A DNA stretch of 64,000 bases from Flavobacterium sp. 270 (GTDB lineage: Bacteria; Bacteroidota; Bacteroidia; Flavobacteriales; Flavobacteriaceae), in NCBI RefSeq assembly GCF_004368785.1, contig NZ_SODM01000007.1, positions 279,010 through 343,009 on the forward strand. Reading direction: 5' to 3'. Below are positions 45,095 through 56,000 of this stretch, piece after piece. Position numbers and translations under genes: made by a program. Position 1 is the stretch's first letter. Every line of letters starts with the position of its first letter. The notes beneath the pieces were generated by a model. The model saw only the letters and a list, made by a program, of their open reading frames with translations. It was not told the origin of the DNA and did not search any database.

Positions 45095-47788
45095 TTAATT
45101 GACAATAATTTTCTTTACTGTTCTTCTGTTTCCATCAATCACAGTTACCAGATAAAGTCCCGGAGAAACATTTGGTAATTGAATATTTTGGTTAAAATCG
45201 CCTGTGGTTTCAAACGTATTATCATACACTTTTTTGCCCAAAATATCGTGTACCAGAATTTTTACCCCATCTGGAGATTCACTTTGAAATTGAACCATAA
45301 AACTTCCTTTGTTTGGATTTGGATAGAGTGCAAAATTCAAACTTTCGACATCGTTTGTTCCTAAGGTATATGTACTATTACAAATATTTATAGAGGCAGA
45401 ATTTATGTTTCCAAACATACCGTTAACATTATCACGAACTCTAAGAGTCCAGGTTCCTACCGAATTTTGACCATTAAAAGCACTTAACAAATCAACTGGT
45501 ACAACAATTTGATCTGTTGTTTTACTACAGTCGATCCCAGTTCCAGAATCATCAAATTGAATTGACAAAGTCGAATTATTGCTACAACCTCGATTATACA
45601 AACGCACCATCGTTCCTTGCGGGTTCGTAATTTGAATTTCGACATCTGACAATCTTGTGTGATTAAAATTTACAGAAACATTTACATCAGATATTGTTCC
45701 TGCGGATGCTGGCACTAAAACACTTCTTGTTGTAAAAGTTGAAGTATTTGTATATGGAATAGGAAAAGCCCCAAAACTATACGAAGAGCAAGTTGTTGCA
45801 ACTGTATAACCTATAGAAAATGGCTTGCTGTTTAGAGCATAATAAATATTGCCCGTTGGCTCTATTAAAACTCTGCAATTTGTAGACGATGCAACACCGT
45901 AAGGAATTGTAACAGTTTCTGAACCGTCATTTGGTGTATTAGAAGCTAAAATTGTTGGAAATGTCAAACCTCCATCGGTTGATAATTTAATATTCACGCT
46001 TGAAGATCCTTGCAATGTATTTGTATTGTTTACGCCCCAGGTTATGTTTTGAGTTGATCCTTGCTGCCAGCTTACATTATCACCATTTTGAGAAGTTACT
46101 ACAAATGGTCCAGCAGACGCAGTTACAGTTACAACCATAGCATCTGTAAAGGTTTGAGCCGTTCCTAAAGTTGCATTATCTCTTCCCGTTAAGGTAAAAT
46201 TCATCGTTTTTGCTATTGAAGAAACAGATTCCCAACTTGTCGTTAATTGATTTTGAATCACAAAATTTAAACTTGGCATATATCGAACTGGAGAAAGTGA
46301 AGGCGCTATAGACCTAAACATTGGCCCGTTTGGTTTTGTTGCATAAGCCAAACTGTTTGAATCAAAAGTTGATGTTGCATTATCCAACTGCTCCCAAGTA
46401 TAGGTTATCGTGTCACCTTCAGGATCTGAACCTGTTCCCGTTAAAACAAATGGAGTACTTATAGGAATTGTATAATCCAAGCCTGCATCTATGGCCGGCG
46501 GATTGTTGAATATTGGTATATTAATCGGGCATGATTTTCCGGCGAGATTATTCTGAATCTGCATAATACTTGCGTATGCAAAATAATCATCTGAAAAATT
46601 CTGAATATCATATCCTTTACTAACACCAGCATAGGCCATAATTGTAGAACCGCTTCCCGGTTCATAAGCACTTCCGTTTCCTTCGCTTTTAAAGGAGAAC
46701 GTATGATATCCTCCTAATTGATGTCCCATTTCGTGAGCAACAAAATCAATATCAAAAGAATCTCCTTGCGGTGAACCACTTGGTGATGTGTATGCACTTC
46801 CTTTTCCAATAACATCTGAAGGTGTAGGACTAACACAAACACAGCCAATACAACCGGCATTCCCGCCTCCGCCAGAAGCTCCAAACAAATGACCAATATC
46901 ATAATTTGCTTCTCCTATTGTGGCTGTTAAATTGCTTTGAAGTTCTTTGCTCCAATAATCATTACCATCGCTTGTATCAGTAGTTGGTCCTTTTGTATCA
47001 TCAGAATAAGGATCTGTTACGGCATTGGTATAAATAAGAACATCATTATTTGCAATCAAAATAAGTTTCACAGAAAGGTCTTTGTCAAAAACTCCATTTA
47101 CTCTGGTTAATGAAGCGTTCATTCCTGCGAGCGCACCTGCTTTGGTTCCTCCAAAATAAGTCGTATATTCGCTTGTACAGGATAATGCCAGACGAAGTGT
47201 TTTTAAAGTTTTGGCGTTTGATGCTGGTTTCGCAGTCTTTGCCGTACTGCTATTATTCAAAACCAAATCGTTTGTTTTACAGTCCAAACGCATTTTTGAA
47301 GTAATGGAATCTTTACCAGAAAACAATACATATTCTGATTTATCTTCTGGGTTTTGTTCGATAAATTCTGATGGTTTCTCTGGACGAAATACCATAGTCT
47401 GCATTCCGATTGGTGCTACACTAAAATAAATTTTGGCGGCTTTATCATCTAAACCTCTTCCTTGATAGGATCTGATTTCGGGATATTTAGCTTGTAATTC
47501 GGGATCAAAATTAGAAGATTCCCAAACGGAAAATCGCTCTAAAATGCCATCTGCATTCGGAATTGTAATTTCTACAGCAGTGCTTTTTGCTGTGCTACTC
47601 TTAGTTACAGCAAGCTTTGATGTAAGAAAATCAGAGTTTAATTTATAATATTTTTTTTCTGAATCTGTAGCATTTGTACTTTTTCTAAGAGCAGAAACTG
47701 CGCTTACTTTTTGCCATAAATCATCGCTTTGAGCATGAATGTTAGCACAATAAAAAATCAGTAAAGCGAAAAGTAATAGTTTTTTCAT
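45095..47788 (-). CDS. secreted reprolysin-like metalloprotease with P domain and T9SS type A sorting domain
   Basis: This 897-residue protein has a signal peptide ending near residue 20 and a propeptide-like region. The metzincin domain carries the zinc motif HEMGHQLGGYH (residues 352-362, His352/Glu353/His356 and the third His362), with a Cys-rich patch (NAGCIGCVCVSPTPSD). Ig-like domains follow. Then comes a proprotein-convertase P domain (SFGAFPIPYTNTSTFTT, VQITNPQGTMVRLYNRGC, SVGTWTLRVRDNVNGMFG), and a T9SS type A domain (LYPNPNKGSFMVQF, SPGLYLVTVIDGN). It is probably released or anchored at the surface as an extracellular protease. A -7 element TAATTTTG lies at 47808-47815. Confidence 0.92.
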   Translation of the reverse strand: MKKLLLFALLIFYCANIHAQSDDLWQKVSAVSALRKSTNATDSEKKYYKLNSDFLTSKLAVTKSSTAKSTAVEITIPNADGILERFSVWESSNFDPELQAKYPEIRSYQGRGLDDKAAKIYFSVAPIGMQTMVFRPEKPSEFIEQNPEDKSEYVLFSGKDSITSKMRLDCKTNDLVLNNSSTAKTAKPASNAKTLKTLRLALSCTSEYTTYFGGTKAGALAGMNASLTRVNGVFDKDLSVKLILIANNDVLIYTNAVTDPYSDDTKGPTTDTSDGNDYWSKELQSNLTATIGEANYDIGHLFGASGGGGNAGCIGCVCVSPTPSDVIGKGSAYTSPSGSPQGDSFDIDFVAHEMGHQLGGYHTFSFKSEGNGSAYEPGSGSTIMAYAGVSKGYDIQNFSDDYFAYASIMQIQNNLAGKSCPINIPIFNNPPAIDAGLDYTIPISTPFVLTGTGSDPEGDTITYTWEQLDNATSTFDSNSLAYATKPNGPMFRSIAPSLSPVRYMPSLNFVIQNQLTTSWESVSSIAKTMNFTLTGRDNATLGTAQTFTDAMVVTVTASAGPFVVTSQNGDNVSWQQGSTQNITWGVNNTNTLQGSSSVNIKLSTDGGLTFPTILASNTPNDGSETVTIPYGVASSTNCRVLIEPTGNIYYALNSKPFSIGYTVATTCSSYSFGAFPIPYTNTSTFTTRSVLVPASAGTISDVNVSVNFNHTRLSDVEIQITNPQGTMVRLYNRGCSNNSTLSIQFDDSGTGIDCSKTTDQIVVPVDLLSAFNGQNSVGTWTLRVRDNVNGMFGNINSASINICNSTYTLGTNDVESLNFALYPNPNKGSFMVQFQSESPDGVKILVHDILGKKVYDNTFETTGDFNQNIQLPNVSPGLYLVTVIDGNRRTVKKIIVN

Positions 47789-47807
47789 ACTCTTGGGGAT
47801 TAAACAT

Positions 47808-47815
47808 CAAAATTA
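47808..47815 (-). promoter_or_regulatory. -7 element (TAATTTTG) of the metalloprotease gene
   Basis: Plus-strand CAAAATTA is TAATTTTG on the coding strand, 20 nt upstream of the start codon. No clear -33 TTG is visible. Confidence 0.4.
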
Positions 47816-47953
47816 AAATAATTAAATGAATTTCTTACATTATATACGACGATTAGTGGTTTTTTATCGACCAGTACGTCAATTTTGACAAAAAGAGACG
47901 GAATACCAACAAAAATCAATTAGGTTACGCATTAAATATAATACAGAATAGTA

Positions 47954-47961
47954 TAAATTTG
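47954..47961 (+). promoter_or_regulatory. -7 element (TAAATTTG) of ribF
   Basis: TAAATTTG matches the TANNTTTG consensus and overlaps an upstream in-frame TTG codon at 47959. Because a promoter core overlaps that codon, the TTG at 47983 is the better translation start. Confidence 0.5.
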
Positions 47962-47982
47962 CAGCATCTTAAATTATTTGTT

Positions 47983-48912
47983 TTGAAGCTCTTTCATTCT
48001 ATAAACGATTTTCAGTCAACCAAGAAAACAATTTTAACTCTTGGTACTTTTGACGGTGTACATATTGGTCATAAAAAAATTCTGGAACGAATTACTCAAA
48101 ATACTGAAAACGGAAAATATGAAAGTTTAGTACTTACTTTTTTTCCGCATCCGCGAATGGTGCTTCAGGAAAAATCAGAAATTAAACTCTTAAATACGAT
48201 TTCTGAAAAAACAAAACTTCTGGAAGAAACCGGCATCGAAAACCTTGTTGTTCATCCGTTTAGCGAAAGTTTTTCCAGATTGACTGCCGAAGAATTTGTA
48301 CATTCTATTTTAGTGGATCAATTTCATATTCAAAAAATAATTATTGGTCATGATCACCGTTTTGGAAGAAACAGAACAGCAGATATTAATGACTTAATTG
48401 CTTTTGGAGCAGAATATGGTTTTGAAGTAGAACAAATTTCTGCTCAGGAAATTCAGGATGTTTCTGTAAGTTCAACCAAAATCAGAAAGGCTTTGCAAGA
48501 AGGCAATATGACTTTGGCAAATGAATATTTAGGCTACAATTTCTTTTTAACGGGCGAGGTTGTAAAAGGAAAACAATTAGGTAGAACAATTGGTTTTCCG
48601 ACAGCAAACATTCAAATTGAAGAAGACTACAAGTTAATTCCGAAAAATGGTGTTTATGCGGTCAAAACAATTATCGATCAAAAAGAGGTTTTTGGTATGA
48701 TGAATATTGGTTTTAACCCAACTGTAAACGGAGAAAAACAAACTATAGAAGTGCATCTTTTTGATTTTGATGCTGACATTTACGGTCAAAAAATTGAGGT
48801 TTCATTATTACATTATCTTCGCGAAGAGCAAAAATTTGGCTCGGTTGATTTGCTCAAAGCGCAGTTAAATCAGGACAAGATAAATGCTTCTAATTTGCTA
48901 GGCCAACTTTAG
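47983..48912 (+). CDS. ribF: bifunctional riboflavin kinase / FMN adenylyltransferase
   Basis: The 309-residue protein starts at a TTG (KLFHSINDF), chosen over the TTG at 47959 because a -7 promoter element overlaps the latter. The N-terminal nucleotidyltransferase shows LGTFDGVHIGHKKIL, VLTFFPHPRMVL, GHDHRFGRNRTADI and the VSSTKIRKAL segment. The C-terminal flavokinase domain has GKQLGRTIGFPTANIQ and NGVYAVKTI ... GFNPTVNG. It makes FMN and FAD from riboflavin and ATP. Confidence 0.93.
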   Translation: MKLFHSINDFQSTKKTILTLGTFDGVHIGHKKILERITQNTENGKYESLVLTFFPHPRMVLQEKSEIKLLNTISEKTKLLEETGIENLVVHPFSESFSRLTAEEFVHSILVDQFHIQKIIIGHDHRFGRNRTADINDLIAFGAEYGFEVEQISAQEIQDVSVSSTKIRKALQEGNMTLANEYLGYNFFLTGEVVKGKQLGRTIGFPTANIQIEEDYKLIPKNGVYAVKTIIDQKEVFGMMNIGFNPTVNGEKQTIEVHLFDFDADIYGQKIEVSLLHYLREEQKFGSVDLLKAQLNQDKINASNLLGQL

Positions 48913-49031
48913 TATTATTACCACAATTCTTTTTGGTATTTTTTAAATCATCGTAGTTATTTTTTTAGTAAATTTGATACAGGACTCTGTTTTTCAAATA
49001 TTTACTATTAACTTCTTTAAAAATAACCACT

Positions 49032-49469
49032 ATGAAATTACCTAAAGAAATTACCAACGGTTTTTTGATTTTCCTCGGAATTGGCATTTATTTTTTATTG
49101 ATGAATGTATTAGGTCTTGCAGACTTGTTTTATTTACGTACCCTAAATGTTTTCTTTATTTTTTATGGTGTAAACAAAACAATGCGAATGAACCTTCACG
49201 AAGGTGAAACCAATTTTGTATCAAACGCTGTTTCTGCTATGGCTACTTCGGTAGTTGGTGTAGCGATGAGTGTTTTCGGATTATTAGTTTATAGTTATAT
49301 ACGAGGCGGAGATGCGTACGTAAGAACTCTTTCTGAAACTTTTATGTTTGGCGGAAATCCTTCGGTACCAACTTACTGTATCTGTTTATTATTTGAAGGA
49401 CTTGCTTCGTCGGTAATTGTTACCCTTATGATGATGCTGTACTGGAATAACAAATATGTCGCCGATTAA
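49032..49469 (+). CDS. hypothetical four-helix membrane protein
   Basis: This 145-residue protein has about four membrane segments: FLIFLGIGIYFLLMNVLG, FYLRTLNVFFIFYGV, MATSVVGVAMSVFGLLVYSY and ICLLFEGLASSVIVTLMMMLYW. The loops are short, with MRMNLHEGETNF between helices two and three. No family was recognised. It has its own intrinsic terminator at 49497-49540. It follows ribF by 119 nt and precedes bioB, but no functional link is apparent. Confidence 0.7.
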   Translation: MKLPKEITNGFLIFLGIGIYFLLMNVLGLADLFYLRTLNVFFIFYGVNKTMRMNLHEGETNFVSNAVSAMATSVVGVAMSVFGLLVYSYIRGGDAYVRTLSETFMFGGNPSVPTYCICLLFEGLASSVIVTLMMMLYWNNKYVAD

Positions 49470-49496
49470 TATTTCAAAATAAAACAATCATTTTTG

Positions 49497-49550
49497 CACT
49501 CTAAAATCATAAAAAACTATAATTCTATGATTTTAGAGTGTTTCTTTTTT
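49497..49550 (+). terminator. terminator of the small membrane protein gene
   Basis: CACTCTAAAATCATA (49497-49511) is complementary to TATGATTTTAGAGTG (49526-49540) with a 14-nt loop, followed by a T-rich tract at 49541-49550. Confidence 0.8.
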
Positions 49551-49588
49551 AAAAATAACCAACAAATATTCATTTACAGCAATCAGCA

Positions 49589-49618
49589 TTGTTGATTAGA
49601 ACAATTTAATTACTTTTG
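49589..49618 (+). promoter_or_regulatory. bioB promoter (TTG-N19-TACTTTTG)
   Basis: TTG at 49589-49591, a 19-nt spacer and TACTTTTG at 49611-49618 match the Bacteroidota -33/-7 consensus fully, 22 nt upstream of the bioB start codon. This is the best promoter match in the window. Confidence 0.65.
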
Positions 49619-49640
49619 AAGCTTCAAAAACAATGTATCA

Positions 49641-50729
49641 ATGAGCATTACAAAACACAACTGGACAAAAGACGAAATAATCGCAATATATAATAAACCT
49701 ATGATGGATCTGCTTTTTGAAGCAGCAACAATTCATAGACAAAATCACGACCCGAACGTAGTTCAGGTTTCTACATTATTATCCATAAAAACAGGAGGTT
49801 GTCCTGAAGATTGTGGTTACTGCCCGCAAGCTGCACGTTATAACACAGGAGTTGAAGGAAATGATCTAATGAGTGTTTCTCAGGTAAAAGCTCAGGCTTT
49901 GCGTGCTAAATCAAGCGGATCTTCTCGTGTTTGTATGGGAGCTGCATGGAGAAACGTAAAAGATGGTGAAGAATTTGATCAGGTTTTAGAAATGGTTCGT
50001 ACCATTAATAAACTAGACATGGAAGTTTGCTGTACTTTGGGTATGATTACCGAAAATCAGGCGCAGCGTTTGGCAGAAGCAGGTTTATATGCTTACAATC
50101 ACAATTTAGATACTTCTGAAGATTATTATAAAGATGTAATTTCTACCCGTGCTTTTGAAGACCGTCTAGAAACTATCGAAAATGTTCGTAAAACGAATGT
50201 TACAGTTTGCAGCGGTGGAATTATCGGAATGGGAGAAAGTATTGAGGACAGAGCCGGAATGCTTGTTGCTCTTTCTACATTAAACCCACAGCCAGAATCG
50301 GTGCCAATTAATGCTTTAGTTGCTGTAGAAGGAACTCCGATGGAAGATGAAAAACCAGTTGAAATCTGGGAAATGATTCGTATGGTTGCTACTACAAGAA
50401 TCGTTATGCCAGACACACAAGTGCGTTTGTCTGCAGGAAGAACAAATATGAGCCGCGAAGGACAAGCAATGTGCTTCTTTGCTGGTGCAAACTCTATTTT
50501 TGCCGGAGACAAGTTACTTACAACTCCAAATCCGGATGTTCACGAAGACATGAAGATGTTTGAGTTATTAGGATTAAATCCACAAAAACCGTTTACTAAA
50601 GTTTCGCAGCCAAAAACTGTTGAAGCAGAAGATTCTCAATTTGCTCCATTAGGTGAAAAACCAAAATGGTCAAGACCAGGACATACTATTGAAAGAAATC
50701 TTGAAGCTTCGATCAAAGCAAAAATTTAA
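49641..50729 (+). CDS. bioB: biotin synthase
   Basis: This 362-residue radical-SAM enzyme inserts sulfur into dethiobiotin. The radical SAM Cys triad lies in TGGCPEDCGYCPQAARYN (Cys54, Cys58, Cys61). Further conserved pieces are MGAAWRNVKDGEEF, YNHNLDTSEDYYKDV, CSGGIIGMGES and RLSAGRTNMSREGQAMCFFAGANSIFAGDKLLTT, which carries the Arg of the [2Fe-2S] site. Length is normal with a short C-terminal extension. No other biotin genes are adjacent. Confidence 0.98.
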   Translation: MSITKHNWTKDEIIAIYNKPMMDLLFEAATIHRQNHDPNVVQVSTLLSIKTGGCPEDCGYCPQAARYNTGVEGNDLMSVSQVKAQALRAKSSGSSRVCMGAAWRNVKDGEEFDQVLEMVRTINKLDMEVCCTLGMITENQAQRLAEAGLYAYNHNLDTSEDYYKDVISTRAFEDRLETIENVRKTNVTVCSGGIIGMGESIEDRAGMLVALSTLNPQPESVPINALVAVEGTPMEDEKPVEIWEMIRMVATTRIVMPDTQVRLSAGRTNMSREGQAMCFFAGANSIFAGDKLLTTPNPDVHEDMKMFELLGLNPQKPFTKVSQPKTVEAEDSQFAPLGEKPKWSRPGHTIERNLEASIKAKI

Positions 50730-50811
50730 TCGAAAGAGTTCATAAATTTCGTCTAAAATCATTAAATTGCTTGTAACTATCTGGTTATAAGCAATTTTTT
50801 TATTATTAAAG

Positions 50812-51684
50812 ATGAAATTAAAACAAATCGAAAGGGTAAAAAAAATCTCTAAAGCTGATTTTATTACTCAATATGTCAAAAATCAAATTCCGGTTGTCAT
50901 CGAACAACTGACTGAAGATTGGCCTGCATACAGCAAATGGAAGTTATCGTACATGAAAGAAATCGCAGGTGACGCGATTGTGCCGCTTTATGATAATAGA
51001 CCTGTAAATCATGAAGATGGTTTTAATGAAGCGCATACTAAAATGAAAATGAGCGACTACATTAATCTATTAGAAGAAAAACCGACCAATTACCGCATCT
51101 TTCTTTATAATTTGATGAAAGAGGTGCCTACGCTGAAAAACGACTTCTTATGGCCAGATATTGGCCTAAAATTAGTTAAGCAATTACCTATGCTGTTTTT
51201 TGGAGGACAAAACTCCAGAGTTTTTATGCATTATGATATTGATTACTCTAATATTCTGCATTTTCATTTTCATGGAGAAAAACAATGCATGCTTTTTGCG
51301 CCGGATCAATCGAAGTTTATGTACAAAGTGCCACATGCTTTAATTTCGAGGGAAGACATTGATTTTGATGATCCTGATTATGAAAAATTTCCTGCGTTAA
51401 AAAATGCCGAGGGATTTATTACCAATCTTAAGCATGGCGAAATGCTGTATATGCCAGAAGGTTATTGGCATTATATGAAATATCTAACACCCGGATTTTC
51501 GATGAGCCTGAGGTCTTTTCCTAAAAACATTACCAATTTATCAAAAGCAGCCTATAATGTTCTTATCATGCGTTATTTTGATATTATGATGCGAAAATTT
51601 AAAGGTCAGAAATGGATTGATTATAAAAACGAGAGGGCGATTCTAAATACAAATCATAATTTGCAAAAGACTTTTGGAAACTAA
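50812..51684 (+). CDS. cupin-like / JmjC-domain protein
   Basis: This 290-residue protein has a cupin_8-type fold. The metal-binding HxD is His140-x-Asp142 in RVFMHYDIDYSN, and the second His is His220 in MPEGYWHYMKY. Flanking segments match the JmjC-like family (LHFHFHGEKQCMLFAPDQSKFMYKVP). Such proteins are usually Fe(II)/2-oxoglutarate-dependent hydroxylases acting on proteins or RNA; a specific target cannot be named. It follows bioB by 82 nt and ends at a shared terminator. Confidence 0.88.
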   Translation: MKLKQIERVKKISKADFITQYVKNQIPVVIEQLTEDWPAYSKWKLSYMKEIAGDAIVPLYDNRPVNHEDGFNEAHTKMKMSDYINLLEEKPTNYRIFLYNLMKEVPTLKNDFLWPDIGLKLVKQLPMLFFGGQNSRVFMHYDIDYSNILHFHFHGEKQCMLFAPDQSKFMYKVPHALISREDIDFDDPDYEKFPALKNAEGFITNLKHGEMLYMPEGYWHYMKYLTPGFSMSLRSFPKNITNLSKAAYNVLIMRYFDIMMRKFKGQKWIDYKNERAILNTNHNLQKTFGN

Positions 51685-51687
51685 AAC

Positions 51688-51725
51688 AAAAAAGCAGCTG
51701 TAAAAAATTTTACAGCTGCTTTTTT
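51688..51725. terminator. bidirectional terminator after the cupin-like gene
   Basis: Perfect 18-bp arms (51688-51705 and 51708-51725) built on GCAGCTGT, with A and T runs, lie between convergent genes and could end both transcripts. Confidence 0.85.
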
Positions 51726-51740
51726 ATTGTTCGAATATTT

Positions 51741-52619
51741 TTAGAACATGATTTTTGTGGTGGAGGTGTAATCGTTTTCTAATGTTGCTTTTACTAATAA
51801 AATCTGATTTGCTGATTGAATGTTTGAGATTTCTAATTGGTTTGATCCTATTTCTTTTTCATTATAAAGTACTTTTCCAGTAATATCATAAATGACAACT
51901 TCATTAAGACTTTCGGTATCAGGAATTGATGCAAGCCTGATAATTTTATCTTTTACAGAAACGATAACATTGTTTTTGATATTTTCAAAATCATGAGTTC
52001 CTAAAGATTTACCGTAGCTTAATACAAAGCGATCGTCAAAAGTTCCTTTTGTAGTGCTAAATGTCAAATCACCAGCTTTTAGATCTTGCACAATACCCGT
52101 TTTTGTATCTGCTAATAAAATAGGATGATTGTCCAAATCTCCATCTGTATGGTCTATTGCGATGGTCAGTTCTCCAACAATTTCCGATTTATATCCTAAG
52201 GGAACAACATCCGAATCAGTAAATGGCACCGCACGACCCTGAATGATGAGTTTTTTACCGTCGTTAATACTATAAAAATTAATGTATTTATTTGCGTCGG
52301 GAGCTAATCCATCATAGTTATTATCCCAGCCATTTGTTGCGCCTGTTATATAACCAATCAGCAATTGCTTAAAAGCACCTTGTGTGTTGCTTAGATTAAG
52401 CCATACACGATGTTTTTCAATAGTCGCTTTTGTATTGGCTGTTTTATGATTCTCACTGTCCGCAGTAACACCTATTGCATAACTCTCTGTCGCTCCGGTA
52501 AAATTTGAAGTATTGGTTGGTGTAAGTGGCTGCTGAGCGAATAAAGAAGAACAAATAAAAAGCAGGCAGTATCTAAAAAAATGTAGAAAAACCTGCAATG
52601 AAAGTAAAGTTTTTTTCAT
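51741..52619 (-). CDS. short T9SS-secreted paralogue, C-terminal module only
   Basis: This 292-residue protein has a signal peptide (LFICSSLFAQQP) and a short linker. The rest is almost all the C-terminal module shared with the larger genes of this cluster: IEKHRVWLNLSNTQGAFKQ, NNYDGLAPDANKY, FYSINDGKKLIIQGRAVPF, PLGYKSEIVGELTIAIDHTDGD, FDDRFVLSYGKSLGTHDFE, and a final sorting region (VVIYDITGKVLYNEKEIG). This C-terminus matches what is annotated in Flavobacterium as a T9SS sorting signal type C domain. It appears to be a natural 'mini' version that lost the large N-terminal part. Upstream sequence is related to that of the 53088-58709 gene. Confidence 0.85.
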   Translation of the reverse strand: MKKTLLSLQVFLHFFRYCLLFICSSLFAQQPLTPTNTSNFTGATESYAIGVTADSENHKTANTKATIEKHRVWLNLSNTQGAFKQLLIGYITGATNGWDNNYDGLAPDANKYINFYSINDGKKLIIQGRAVPFTDSDVVPLGYKSEIVGELTIAIDHTDGDLDNHPILLADTKTGIVQDLKAGDLTFSTTKGTFDDRFVLSYGKSLGTHDFENIKNNVIVSVKDKIIRLASIPDTESLNEVVIYDITGKVLYNEKEIGSNQLEISNIQSANQILLVKATLENDYTSTTKIMF

Positions 52620-53087
52620 TTTGCATTAATTAAGTTGATTAAAAAAATTTAGATTAAACTCAAATTAGAAGCTGAAAACCTAAATATCTTTAAAATAGGA
52701 AGTCGAAAAAGCAACCCACATTTCATAAAGAAACATGGAAAGAGATTTGTACTTCTTACTTGTTTAAGAGATTTAAATTTTACAAATAAATATTGGCGTA
52801 TAAATAAGGAGCGAATATTTGATTTAGCTTACTGAAAAACAACTTCAGGAAGCAACTTACATAAAATGGCTTTTAAATGTTTTTATCGGTTTTTTGTGCA
52901 CTTAGTCGATAACATTACTAACTAAGGTACAAAAATTTTTACAATACATCATTTAATTTTAACCTAACTTCAAAGACTTTAACACAAAAAACGTAAAAGA
53001 CACACTTACAAAAAAAGGATGTTAAAACAGTGCTATACTAATCTATTCTAAATCAGCAATTAACACTAACCTTCAAAATCTTAATTT
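52620..53087. other. intergenic region with related upstream element
   Basis: This 468-nt AT-rich gap has no supported gene. Its stretch 52745-52950 is related to 58850-59055 upstream of the next large T9SS gene, with shared blocks TTTAAATTTTACAA, GCGAATATTT and AAATGGCTTTTAAA. No terminator hairpin was seen after the 53088 stop. Confidence 0.6.
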
Positions 53088-56000
53088 TTAATAGAAAATA
53101 ATTTTTTTACTGATTGCTTCTCCGTTTTCTAAAATCACTTTTACTACTAAAACTTGATTACTTGATTTAAGGTCTGTTATTTCTAATTTGTTAGTTCCTA
53201 TTTTCTTTTTATTATAAACCTCTTTCCCTGAAATATCAAAAATTATAACTTCACTAAGATTTTCTGTGTTTGAATTTGATTCAACTTTTATGACTTTATT
53301 TTTAACAGAAATAAGGATATTATTTTGATCATTTTCAAAATCGTCTGTTCCTAATGTTTTACCGTAACGCAATACAAAACGATCATCAAAAGTGCCAATT
53401 GCTGTTGTGAACTTATAATTACCGGTTTGCAAATCTTGTACCAGGCCAGTCTTTTTATCTTCTAAATAAATGGCACGATTACTTAAATCTCCATCGGTGT
53501 GATCAATAGCTATGGTAAAATCTCCTGCAATTGCCGATCTATATCCTAATGGAATATTATCTGAATCATCAAAAGGTACTAAACGGCCTTGTATCGCGAG
53601 TTTCTTTTCTTCATTAATACTATAAAAATCAACGTATTTGTTTCCGTCTAAAGTTTCACCATCATAATTATTATCCCAAGTATTTGTTGCGCCTGTAACA
53701 TACCCTATTAATATTTGTTTGAAAGCTCCCTGTGTATTCGTAAAATTGACCCAGACGCGATGTTTTTCAATATTAGCATCAACATTCGCATTTTTGTAAA
53801 ACTGACTGTTATTACCTGATATTCGCATAGAATTGGTAAAAATTGCATTTGAAGCTGTTTTGGATTTTACAAAAAATGCCTGACCTGCTGCAATATAACC
53901 GAGTGGCGGACTTTGATTGCCTGGTGATGTTGCTCCTGTTCCTACTAATCCTGTAAGCGCTATTGTTCCGGTTAAGTTATAAATAGCAAAATCTTCAGCA
54001 TCATTATAATTGATTGTGCTGTTTCCAGGGTAAGAGGCACTAGGCATTGAATTATGTGTCCAGAAATACAAAGTACCATACAAATTGGCTTGATTATCTA
54101 CTATAAACTGATTGGCATAAACTGCTGATGGGTAAGGATTTCCGAGTAATTGCCACTTATCTAGTCCTCCTAAAGGAATAGAAACTGGTCCATTATTAGG
54201 AACTCCAATAAACAAACCATAAAAAGGTGCCGGAGTATTTATGTCATATGTTTGAGGAGCCCTGATATTATATCCATATCCTTTTACCATTTCTTCAGAT
54301 CCATTATACACTATTATCCAGTCCACTATTGGATCATATTTATAATATTTATCTCCTAAAGTACCCGGCGATAAATCACGCAGTTTAAATATAGGATTAC
54401 GTGTAACTGGTGAAGACCAATAAGTAAGGTCATAGCGTCGAAGAGAAGGAGCTGTTCTTTTATAAAAAATATTTCCTGTATTAACGGCATTAGAAGTTTG
54501 AACTAAGCTTGCATCGTTTTCAAAAATTAATGTACCTCCATTATTACTTACAGAATTTGAAATTGTCAATGTATGGTTTGGATTTACTGTAACTGTTACG
54601 CCAGAATTTACCACGCAGGAACAACCAACTAAACTTCCTGTTGTGGTATAATTTCCGGCAAATACAATAGCATCAGAATTTGTTGGCGGACTACCTGTTG
54701 ACCAAGTAGAGCCATTCCAAGTATTAGTAGATGGGGGACTAATAACAACTCCGGAAGTTGGCAATGAAGGACAATTTGTACCGTCGCGTACTGTAAAAGT
54801 ATAGGTTCCTGTTGCTAAATTCTGTACGAGATAACTAGTTCCTGTTCCTGTATAGGTATTAGAAAATGTTCCGCTTTGAGTAATGGTCCATGTTATTGAA
54901 GGAATTAAACCGGTTAACATAACACTTCCAGTTGCAGAAACACAGTTTGTTTGTGTTGTGGCTCCGGGAACTGGTGTTGCCGGCAAAGGATTAACAACGA
55001 CATTAAAATTTGAAGAACTTGACGATATACATCCATTAGCATTGCTAACGGTTAGTGTACCAATATAAGTTCCTACCGCACTTCCTGCTGGCACATCAAT
55101 AATTATTGGACTGGAGGATAATGCGGCATTTGTAACCGTAACAAAACTATTTGCTGGAACTGAATTCCATACAATACTATAAGTTGTTGGTGCATTTGTT
55201 GCTGCAGTATAATTTAATTGTGCAGTTTGAGCGCTGGCACTTGCACAAACTGGTGCAATCGTACCAAGTGTAATGCTTGGAAGAGGATTAACTATTACAT
55301 TAAAATTGGCATCACTGGATATGCAGCCATTTGCATTATTTACAGTTAATGTTCCTGTATACGTGCCTGCTGGAGTTCCTGCCGGTACATTAATCGTTAT
55401 TGGACTAGAAGACAAACCAGCATTTGTAACCGTAACAAAACTATTTGCTGGAACCGAATTCCATACAATACTATAAGTTGTTGGTGACGCAATTGGCGCA
55501 GTATAATTTAATTGTGTAGTTTGGGCATTAGCACTGCTGCAAACTGGAGCAATTGCTCCAAGTGTAATACTGGCCTGAGGATTAACTACTAGATTAAAAT
55601 TGGCATCACTAGATACACATCCATTTGCATTACTTACAGTTAATGTTCCTGTATAAGTTCCTGCGTCTGTTCCTGCCGGTATATTAATGGTTATTGGGCT
55701 AGTGGATAATCCTGCATTGATAACCGGAGCAAAACTATTTGCTGGAGACGCATTCCATACAATACTATAAGTTGTTGGTGACGCAGTTGCCGCAGTATAA
55801 TTTAATTGTGCCGTTTGAGCACTGACATTTGCACAAACTGGTGCAATCGTACCAAGTGTAATGCTCGGCAGAGGATTAACTACTACATTAAAATTTGAAG
55901 CACTAGATGCGCAGCCATTTCCATTACTTACAGTTAATGTTCCGGTATAGGTTCCCGCTGCTGTTCCTGCCGGTACATCTATTGGTATTGGACTTGACGG

